Shown: piece after piece, positions 22,895-28,397 of the stretch
How positions within the stretch are numbered: the stretch's first letter is position 1
Layout: every line of letters begins with the position of its first letter
Assembly (NCBI GenBank): GCA_964489215.1
Contig: CAZAYB010000011.1
Coordinates: forward strand, 1 to 28,397
DNA: 28,397 nt
Origin: CAZAYB01 sp964489215
GTDB taxonomy: Bacteria > Planctomycetota > Phycisphaerae > Sedimentisphaerales > Anaerohalosphaeraceae
Direction of reading: 5' to 3'
The notes under the pieces: model-generated
What the model was told of the DNA's origin: nothing
What the model saw: the letters and a program-made list of their open reading frames with translations, nothing else
The model's database searches: none
Translations under genes and position numbers: made by a program

Positions 22895-23503
22895 ATGATG
22901 AGTTTTTCAAAGAAGTTGTTGCCTCTGCCAGGTTGGGTGATGATCGCATTGGCTATTGGGCTGATGGCAAGTTGCAGTTTTGGTTCGTTGATGTTTGATG
23001 ACGGATCTTCAGGCAACGAGCTGGCTGCTGATGCCAACGGAAGTTTATATGTTTCCGGCGGAACTTCACTTAAACTGGTAACTGGTGCTTCGGCTGATTC
23101 TGCTTATGTGCTCGACGACAGTTTTCTCGAAATCGAGGACGCAGAAATCACCGATCTGAAAACCTATGACACAAGTGTAGTGGAAATGTACGGCGGTTCA
23201 ATTGCGAACCTCTACGCTAATATGGACAGTACAGTCCATGTTTACGGCGGTGACATCCAGGGTATTATGGATGTTTCATGTGCCGGGACCGTTATTATCT
23301 ATGCTGGAGGTCCGTCAAGTATCGAACAAGGTACTCTTGATGACCTTAGCGGTAGTATTAACGTCCAGCTCACTGATGGTAATTTCCTGAGCGTTGATTA
23401 CGAAAAAAGCCCGGATGCTACCATTATGATAGTTCCTGAGCCGGCTTCGATGCTTTTGATCACGGCAGGAGCACTTCTCATTAGAAGAAGAAAAAGGCTG
23501 TAA
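22895..23503 (+). CDS. PEP-CTERM sorting-signal protein
   Basis: A 202-residue secreted protein. Residues 1-30 form a signal peptide ending LMASC, which is close to a lipobox although Met replaces the usual Leu at -3. The middle part has repeating strand units ending in YGG: VEMYGGSIANLYANMDST, VHVYGGDIQGIMDV, VIIYAGGPSS. This is a beta-helix-like pattern of about 22-24 residues. The C-terminus is VPEPASMLLITAGALLIRRR: the PEP motif, a transmembrane helix and an Arg cluster recognised and processed by exosortase, which links the protein to the surface or the extracellular matrix. GGAGG lies six bases before the ATG. It has its own promoter, leader and terminator. No exosortase gene is in this window. 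Confidence 0.92.
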   Translation: MMSFSKKLLPLPGWVMIALAIGLMASCSFGSLMFDDGSSGNELAADANGSLYVSGGTSLKLVTGASADSAYVLDDSFLEIEDAEITDLKTYDTSVVEMYGGSIANLYANMDSTVHVYGGDIQGIMDVSCAGTVIIYAGGPSSIEQGTLDDLSGSINVQLTDGNFLSVDYEKSPDATIMIVPEPASMLLITAGALLIRRRKRL

Positions 23504-23536
23504 ACTACTTCGGTAGTATAGGTTAACCTGTATTAC

Positions 23537-23568
23537 AAAGGCCGGTTAAATTATTGACCGGCCTTTTT
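23537..23568 (+). terminator. Intrinsic terminator of the PEP-CTERM gene
   Basis: AAAGGCCGGT (23537-23546) pairs perfectly with ACCGGCCTTT (23557-23566) over a ten-base loop, and the T run continues to 23568. Strong and unambiguous. Confidence 0.93.
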
Positions 23569-23626
23569 AGTATAACCATAAAGCTAAAAAAGGTCCGGTA
23601 TGTTCTTATATTTTTTCGAATACTGC

Positions 23627-23655
23627 TTGACACTGATTAGCCTGTGTGATAACAT
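23627..23655 (+). promoter_or_regulatory. Promoter of the 3D-domain gene
   Basis: TTGACA (23627-23632) and TAACAT (23650-23655) are 17 bases apart. The start would be near 23662, about 155 bases before the GTG. The leader contains a small ACACT/AGTGT inverted repeat (23766-23782) and no gene. The rest of the 312-base interval 23504-23815 holds only the terminator at 23537-23568. Confidence 0.6.
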
Positions 23656-23815
23656 CTCTCTTTACTTCCAGGGAAGGGGGTTTTATTTCGCAAAGCACGA
23701 TGCTTACGTTTTAATGGTTCTGTTAACGGGAATTTACTATCAGAAAAGAAAAATCTGACATGTTTACACTCTCTTTAAGTGTCAACACAGTAAAGAACTG
23801 AAATCGGGAAGCGGC

Positions 23816-24421
23816 GTGAAAAAAATTGCGAAAAATTTAGCGGCCATTTTGGCCATGCCAACATCTGTTATTATATGGACCCTCATTGCCATTAACATCA
23901 TACTCTCCCTATGGTACTTTGATGTCCGTATTGTACCCCTATGGATGACAGAGCCATTTAAAGCCCAAAACCACCAGAATATTGGACATATTGATAAATC
24001 TGTTGGAAATCATCGACAAGCTATAACCACTATGCTCAAGGATGCCGCCCTGATAAAGCTTGAAAATATAGAGCAGACCACAAAAAACACAGACTATGAT
24101 CCCCAATGGACTACAATACGTATGAGAGTTACCGCTTATTGTCCTTGTCCTAAATGCTGCGGAAGGTTTTCTGACGGCAAAACTGCCTGCAATCACCGGA
24201 TAAGATGGGGTGACAGATTTGTAGCAGCGGATAAATATTACGGCTTTGGAACTGAAATGATTATACCCGGCTACAACAATGGCAGACCGGTAAAGGTCCT
24301 GGACAGAGGAAAAGACATAAAGGGCCATCGCCTTGATCTCTTTTATAACACGCACTATACTGCATCTCGTTACGGAACAAAGTATCTTGATGTAAAAATC
24401 AGAAACCGAAGATACAAGTAA
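23816..24421 (+). CDS. Membrane-anchored 3D-domain protein
   Basis: A 201-residue protein starting with GTG, preceded by GGGAAG. Residues 15-35 form a single N-terminal membrane helix, so the rest is expected outside the cytoplasmic membrane. The C-terminal half (about 100-197) is a 3D domain, the double-psi barrel named for three conserved aspartates and related to MltA and RlpA. It has VTAYCPCPKCCGRFSDGKTA (105-124) with C109, C111, C114 and C115, which could bind a metal, then VKVLDRGKDIKGHRLDLFY (159-177) with D163 and D174 as expected catalytic aspartates. Such domains act on peptidoglycan glycan strands. The CPCxKCCG cluster is common in this family. The gene converges with aroF 16 bp away. 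Confidence 0.87.
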   Translation: MKKIAKNLAAILAMPTSVIIWTLIAINIILSLWYFDVRIVPLWMTEPFKAQNHQNIGHIDKSVGNHRQAITTMLKDAALIKLENIEQTTKNTDYDPQWTTIRMRVTAYCPCPKCCGRFSDGKTACNHRIRWGDRFVAADKYYGFGTEMIIPGYNNGRPVKVLDRGKDIKGHRLDLFYNTHYTASRYGTKYLDVKIRNRRYK

Positions 24422-24437
24422 ACTGTTTTGGTTGGCT

Positions 24438-25457
24438 TTAGATATCCCGGTCAACAGCCTGAGCGATTCTTTTAAGACTCTTCATCAATTCTTTCAGTGT
24501 CTGAGGCCTCAATGATTGTGCCCCGTCCGATGCCGCATGTTCAGGGTCCGGATGACACTCGATCAATAACGCATCTGCACCCGCTGCTACTGCCGCCTTG
24601 GTAAGCGCTGGAACCATATAAGCATGTCCGGCAGCATGAGAAGGATCAATCACTACAGGAAGGTGAGTCCGCTCATTCAAAGCAGGTACAGCACCTATGG
24701 CAAGTGTGTTTCTGGAGTAATCTTCAAAAGTACGTATACCTCTTTCGCAAAGAAGTACGTTTTTATTCCCTGCGTTTATTATATATTCCGCTGCCAGGAG
24801 AAATTCATCCAGTCGTGCACTCATACCCCTTTTCAGCAGTACAGGCTTATTTACCTTCCCAACTGCTTCCAGAAGCGGGTAGTGCTGCATATTTCGAGCA
24901 CCTATCTGAAGGACGTCTGCGTATTCTGCGACCATTTCAACATGTTCAAGACCAATTACCTCGGTCACAACTGCCAATCCTGTCCTCTCTCGTGCCTGAG
25001 AAAGTATTTTTAATCCTTCTTCTCCAAGGCCCTGAAAACTGTACGGACTCGTTCGGGGCTTAAAAGCTCCTCCTCGTAAACCAACACAACCTGATTTTTT
25101 TAACTTTTCAGATATTTCTAATATCTGATCCAGATTTTCAACTGAGCAGGGACCGGCAATTACCGCTATTTTTTTACCACCGACCCCAAAACCTTCCGGG
25201 CCGATCGTAATTACCGTCCTTTCCTTTTTCACCTCAAGAGATGCCATCTTATATGGTGAAAGGATCGGTACGATTTTTTCTACCATGGGAGCGTTTTCAA
25301 TAGCACTGTGATCGACCATTCGTTTATCACCTATGCAAGCTACCACCGTTCTATCGGTACCGAATATAACATGGTCGGTCAACCCGAAATCCCGAACAAG
25401 ATCTACTACGTGATTGACCTGTTCCTTTGTTGAGCCTGGTTTCATTACGACGATCAT
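24438..25457 (-). CDS. aroF: 3-deoxy-7-phosphoheptulonate synthase (DAHP synthase, type I-beta)
   Basis: First enzyme of the shikimate pathway: phosphoenolpyruvate plus erythrose-4-phosphate gives DAHP. Residues 1-68 form a ferredoxin-like regulatory domain (MIVVMKPGSTKEQVNHVVD) that in relatives mediates feedback inhibition. The TIM barrel follows with AGPCSVE (101-107, metal-binding C104), GGAFKPRTSPYSFQG (129-143), QIGARNMQ (184-191), LLKRGM (207-212), DPSHAAGH (271-278), and the metal ligands E300 and D311 in IECHPDPEHAASDGAQ. The 339-residue length is typical of the AroF/KDPGal family I-beta enzymes. GGAG stands seven bases before the ATG. A GCCGA-AAA-TCGGC inverted repeat (25485-25497) lies in the leader; its meaning is unknown. 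Confidence 0.95.
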   Translation of the reverse strand: MIVVMKPGSTKEQVNHVVDLVRDFGLTDHVIFGTDRTVVACIGDKRMVDHSAIENAPMVEKIVPILSPYKMASLEVKKERTVITIGPEGFGVGGKKIAVIAGPCSVENLDQILEISEKLKKSGCVGLRGGAFKPRTSPYSFQGLGEEGLKILSQARERTGLAVVTEVIGLEHVEMVAEYADVLQIGARNMQHYPLLEAVGKVNKPVLLKRGMSARLDEFLLAAEYIINAGNKNVLLCERGIRTFEDYSRNTLAIGAVPALNERTHLPVVIDPSHAAGHAYMVPALTKAAVAAGADALLIECHPDPEHAASDGAQSLRPQTLKELMKSLKRIAQAVDRDI

Positions 25458-25529
25458 GAAAAACTCCGAACAATCTGGTTAAATGCCGAAAATCGGCCTG
25501 TTATTCATTAAGTACTTAAAGAACCGTTT

Positions 25530-25558
25530 ATTATAAATTAATGAAGTTTTTTTTTCCA
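25530..25558 (-). promoter_or_regulatory. Probable aroF promoter
   Basis: On the minus strand TGGAAA (25553-25558) and a perfect TATAAT (25530-25535) are 17 bases apart, about 73 bases before the aroF ATG. The -35 is only four of six. Confidence 0.45.
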
Positions 25559-25570
25559 CATTTTTCTTAT

Positions 25571-25603
25571 TTGACTAAACAGATATTAACAATAAAATAT
25601 AAT
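25571..25603 (+). promoter_or_regulatory. Possible promoter of the phosphoesterase gene
   Basis: TATAAT at 25598-25603 is perfect, with TTGACT at 25571-25576; the 21-base spacing is too long for normal sigma-70 use. It lies 23 bases before the start codon. Confidence 0.3.
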
Positions 25604-25625
25604 CGGTTAATATTAAGGATATGTT

Positions 25626-26282
25626 ATGAAAATTATGGCATTGGCAGATATTCACAGCGAAATGAAGTATCTTGACGCGATTGGACCCGAACTCAGGCAG
25701 ATGGACCTTCTATTGCTCGCTGGCGATATTACAAATTTTGGAGGAAGAGACGACATTCGCGAAATTTTAAGGCTTTTTTGCAAATATAACCAAAGAATTC
25801 TTGCTGTTCCGGGCAATTGTGACGGACCCTCGGTCAATGACTATCTTGCAGAAAAGAAGATTAATTTACATTGTAACTGTATAAGATTAAATGATATAGC
25901 TTTTTTTGGGGTCGGTGGTTCTCTACCATGTGCTCAGCTTACTCCGTTTGAGTCCGGCGAACATGACTTTGTTGCACTGCTCGAATCTGTCGAAAAAAAA
26001 ATAGAATCAAGAGAAAAAAGGGTACTTCTCACACATCAGCCCGCTTACGGTACGAAACTTGACCTCGCTGGAGGGGCAGACCACAGGGGAAGTCACGCAA
26101 TAGAGGATTTCGTAATGGAGCATGAACCTGTACTGGCTGTCTCAGGACACATACACGATGCAAGGGGTACTGATACAATTGGTTCTACTGTTCTTGTAAA
26201 TCCAGGACCATTCCGAAACGGTTGTTACGCAGTTATGCAAATCAATGAAAAAGTTGATAATATCGAGCTGAAAAACGCCTGA
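25626..26282 (+). CDS. YfcE-like calcineurin-type phosphoesterase
   Basis: A 218-residue cytosolic metallophosphatase with the full two-metal site: D8 and H10 in LADIHS, D34 in LAGDITN, N64 in GNCDG, H137 in LTHQPAYG, and GHIH (174-177). The lid sequence FGVGGSLPCAQLTPFE corresponds to the UPF0046/YfcE-type 'icc-like' groups. It is expected to hydrolyse a phosphodiester or phosphomonoester; the natural substrate is unknown. AAGGA lies seven bases before the ATG. It is divergent from aroF and convergent with the TPR gene, so it is transcribed alone. Confidence 0.9.
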   Translation: MKIMALADIHSEMKYLDAIGPELRQMDLLLLAGDITNFGGRDDIREILRLFCKYNQRILAVPGNCDGPSVNDYLAEKKINLHCNCIRLNDIAFFGVGGSLPCAQLTPFESGEHDFVALLESVEKKIESREKRVLLTHQPAYGTKLDLAGGADHRGSHAIEDFVMEHEPVLAVSGHIHDARGTDTIGSTVLVNPGPFRNGCYAVMQINEKVDNIELKNA

Positions 26283-26312
26283 TAATAAATGCAAAATACT
26301 TCAAAAGCTTCA

Positions 26313-27719
26313 TCAGCTATTTAGTTTCTTCTTGTCTTTTAATCTTTTTTTCGTTACTGCTGTTCGGCCGCCGAGTTTCAGCAGATTCTTAAATCGGGTT
26401 TTGCAATTTTGCATTGCTGTCTTGAACCTGAGCTGAAGGTCGAGAATTGATAATTGCTTATTCTCATATTTGATTTCTTTTGTCTGCTTAATCAGATCCT
26501 GTGCCTGGTCTAACTGCCCGGATGCAAGCGCCAAAGCCGCTGCCTCGGTAAGAATAGCGCCGTCACCCCCGCGAAGCTTTGATACGTGCTCAAGAAACTG
26601 GATCGCTCCTTCAAAATCCTCACGCATTACCAAAGCCACTCCCAAGTTATAAAACGCATCAGTATTCAGAGGGTCCTCGTCCACTATTCTCAAAAAGCAG
26701 TCAGTGGAATAGTCATAGTCACCAAGTTCCATCAGCATTGTTCCCATAGAAAGAAGAACATCAGGGTCATCTACCGACAGCCCGGCTTCTGTGCGAAGAT
26801 GTTTAAGTGCGTTCTCAAAATCTCCTTTTGATTTCTCTATCTGGGCAAGTCTGAACCTCGGCCCTGCCATTGAAGGCATAATTTTAAGGGCGCTTTTATA
26901 TTCCTCCAATGCCTGCTGATGCTTTTCCTTCATAAGATACGACTCGCCAAGATAGAATCTGGCTGCTGCCGCACCGGGATCAAGCTCAATAATACGCTTA
27001 AACTTTTCTATGCCCTCCTCATGTTGACCCTGTTTGATAAGAAATATTCCAAAATCAAGAAGTACATCCACATCACCGGGATTTGTACGGACCTCCTGCA
27101 AAAAATGTTTCTTCGCTGATTCTGATTCCCCGTTTGCCCAGTATGCCTGAGCGATACGGTAATTTATCTGGGGATGGGTAGGCTCAAGCAAAGCTGTTTT
27201 TTGCCAGCACCAGATAGCCTTTTTGTATTCTCGCCTGCTGAAAAGAGAATTACCTATATTATAGAAACAAATCGGACAATCTGGGTTAATCTGCTGAGCA
27301 AGATAGAACATCTCCTCTGCAAGGTCATGACGGTCAATCTCGGTATAAGTAATAATTCGGTTGCAGTAGCACGGTTCAAAAGTTGGCTCAAGCTCCTGAA
27401 TAATTTCAAAGGTGGCAAGTGCAAGGTCATATTGACCTATACGAGTATAATCAACGGCCAGAGAGTTCAATATTTCAGGATCCTCTGTGTTATAAATCAA
27501 CGCAAGCTTAAAGGATTCTATCGCCTCCTCATATCTGCCCATTGCATCAAGAGTAAGACCTGCGTTAAAGTGCCATGCACCGTTTTCAGGATTGATCTCT
27601 ATGGCTTCTCGGAGAAATTCAAGGGCCTGATCCATCTGGCCCATCTCGTATAATTCGTAAGCTTGAATAGCTTTCTGCTCGGCATTGTCCCAGGAATTGA
27701 AGTCCATTGCATCAAACAT
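26313..27719 (-). CDS. Protein of twelve consecutive TPR units
   Basis: A 468-residue protein with no signal peptide. Residues 12-419 divide exactly into twelve gap-free 34-residue units, for example FKLALIYNTEDPEILNSLAV, with the TPR helix pattern (small residue at 8 and 20, Ala at 21, Pro near 32). The last ~50 residues are basic (KKRLKDKKKLNS) with a helical lead. An uninterrupted array of this length forms more than one superhelical turn and is a protein-binding scaffold. The partner cannot be seen. AAGGAA lies six bases before the ATG. The gene stands alone, converging with the phosphoesterase 30 bp away. Confidence 0.93.
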   Translation of the reverse strand: MFDAMDFNSWDNAEQKAIQAYELYEMGQMDQALEFLREAIEINPENGAWHFNAGLTLDAMGRYEEAIESFKLALIYNTEDPEILNSLAVDYTRIGQYDLALATFEIIQELEPTFEPCYCNRIITYTEIDRHDLAEEMFYLAQQINPDCPICFYNIGNSLFSRREYKKAIWCWQKTALLEPTHPQINYRIAQAYWANGESESAKKHFLQEVRTNPGDVDVLLDFGIFLIKQGQHEEGIEKFKRIIELDPGAAAARFYLGESYLMKEKHQQALEEYKSALKIMPSMAGPRFRLAQIEKSKGDFENALKHLRTEAGLSVDDPDVLLSMGTMLMELGDYDYSTDCFLRIVDEDPLNTDAFYNLGVALVMREDFEGAIQFLEHVSKLRGGDGAILTEAAALALASGQLDQAQDLIKQTKEIKYENKQLSILDLQLRFKTAMQNCKTRFKNLLKLGGRTAVTKKRLKDKKKLNS

Positions 27720-28208
27720 AGAATTTCCTTATAAAAATATGCAAACCAAATTATTTTGAGTTTACAGACTTATTCTGTTATAACCATTTTTGGTATCGTC
27801 ATTTAATAAATGTGACTTAGGACGAAAAAGAGGCTCTTTTAAAAAACCTTCTGCCGTATATTAAGTCGCTTTATATAAATACTTTACATAAACAAGGCTT
27901 GCCTGCCGCCTCTCTCTTTATGCAAATCATACAAAAAAACAAAATTGTGGTCCTATAAAGATGTAGCTCTAATTAGTCGATAATTATTTTGCCAAAAAAA
28001 TACCGTTTAAGCTATTTTTCGGTTTCTCACAAATAAAATTGTCGCATTCAAAGGTCTTTTGCTGTAAAATGTGTCGATTGATTTTAATATAAGTGGGTAT
28101 ACCAAATAAGCTTAATGATTAAATATACCGTTTTGATATTGATTTTTTCATTAGCAGGCTTTTTAAAATTACCTGATTATTACTGTTAGATAATTTCGGA
28201 GTATAATA
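27720..28208. other. Divergent intergenic region before ribH, 489 bases
   Basis: No gene is visible. The region is AT-rich, with an 8-bp perfect palindrome GGTATACC (28096-28103). I looked for the FMN riboswitch, which often controls ribH-type genes, and found none of its conserved boxes. Promoters for the TPR gene and for ribH must lie here, but no pair of hexamers stands out. Confidence 0.4.
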
Positions 28209-28397
28209 ATGGTTAAGGAAATTACTGGCCAGATATCGGCGGGCAAGGCAAAATACGCCATAGTTGTCAGCAGATTCAATGAATTCATCACAGCAAAGCT
28301 CCTGGCAGGTGCACTTGACGCACTCCAAAGACACGGTGCAAAGGATGAACAGATAACAGTTGTGTGGGTGCCAGGTTCCATTGAGATAACCCTGACA
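28209..28397 (+). CDS. ribH: 6,7-dimethyl-8-ribityllumazine synthase, N-terminal part
   Basis: The first 63 codons of lumazine synthase, cut by the window end. The enzyme condenses 5-amino-6-ribitylaminouracil with 3,4-dihydroxy-2-butanone-4-phosphate in riboflavin synthesis and forms capsids or pentamers. The visible part shows AIVVSRFNEFITAKLLAGA (17-35, with the ribityl-contacting FNEFIT) and VVWVPGSIEI (51-60), both hallmarks. CGGAG stands eight bases before the ATG. Its genomic partners beyond the window are not known. Confidence 0.93.
   Translation, partial: MVKEITGQISAGKAKYAIVVSRFNEFITAKLLAGALDALQRHGAKDEQITVVWVPGSIEITLT

Noticed and set aside
27720..28208. FMN riboswitch upstream of ribH.
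   Set aside because: None of the conserved FMN element boxes is found in the 489 bases.
1..28397. CRISPR array, insertion sequence, prophage or toxin-antitoxin pair.
   Set aside because: No repeat-spacer pattern, transposase, integrase, phage structural gene or small paired toxin/antitoxin frames were seen.

Overview
This 28.4 kb window is AT-leaning bacterial chromosome. It most resembles a Phycisphaerae/Sedimentisphaerales-type planctomycete, and this is an inference. The grounds are a PEP-CTERM secreted protein, a HYExAFE-type protein inside a tRNA/rRNA-processing operon, two membrane proteins that begin with the short hydrophobic 'LLAQA-EQ' pattern, tRNA genes without an encoded CCA, and a CheB-CheR-PAS protein close to c-di-GMP proteins. 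It is draft sequence: a 10-N gap lies at 22168-22177, and both window ends cut genes (a multi-membrane protein at the left, ribH at the right).

Layout. 1-2086 (minus): a membrane protein overlapping an aspartate aminotransferase. 2278-3495 (plus): a sulfotransferase-like protein with C-terminal TPRs. 3582-8004 (plus): a housekeeping operon, CxxCxxxCC protein - hisS - PD-(D/E)xK/HYExAFE protein - rsmD - CCA/poly(A) nucleotidyltransferase, with joints that overlap or lie 28 bp apart. It has a near-consensus promoter whose spacer holds a 12-bp palindrome, and it is followed by tRNA-Ala(GGC) and a strong terminator. 8035-9443: a small exported protein and a class I glutamine amidotransferase, divergently transcribed.

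9541-15924 is a signalling block: an orphan CheW-like protein, a REC-GGDEF-HD response regulator, a 1114-residue CheB-CheR-PAS protein without a kinase, and a PilZ-type protein. No CheA or chemoreceptor gene is present, so the block looks like c-di-GMP-linked rather than classical chemotaxis. 16032-17503 (minus): a GH130 mannoside phosphorylase behind a small PH-like membrane protein. 17739-20403 (plus): an MscS channel and an MFS transporter that overlap. Then tRNA-Leu(CAG), a 384-base non-coding stretch and a seven-helix membrane protein.

21649-22417 (minus) is a secreted SNase-like nuclease with an Ada-type Cys tail. It is split at the N gap, where about 125 bases read on the other strand as an AI-2E-type permease; this looks like an assembly problem. 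22511-23568 is a PEP-CTERM gene with a consensus promoter, an approximately 350-nt leader with alternative hairpins, and a strong terminator. The rest holds a 3D-domain protein, DAHP synthase (aroF), a YfcE-like phosphoesterase, a protein of twelve gap-free TPRs, and the start of ribH. The most interesting items are the PEP-CTERM leader, the signalling block, the palindromic promoter of the hisS operon, and the HYExAFE nuclease-like protein.
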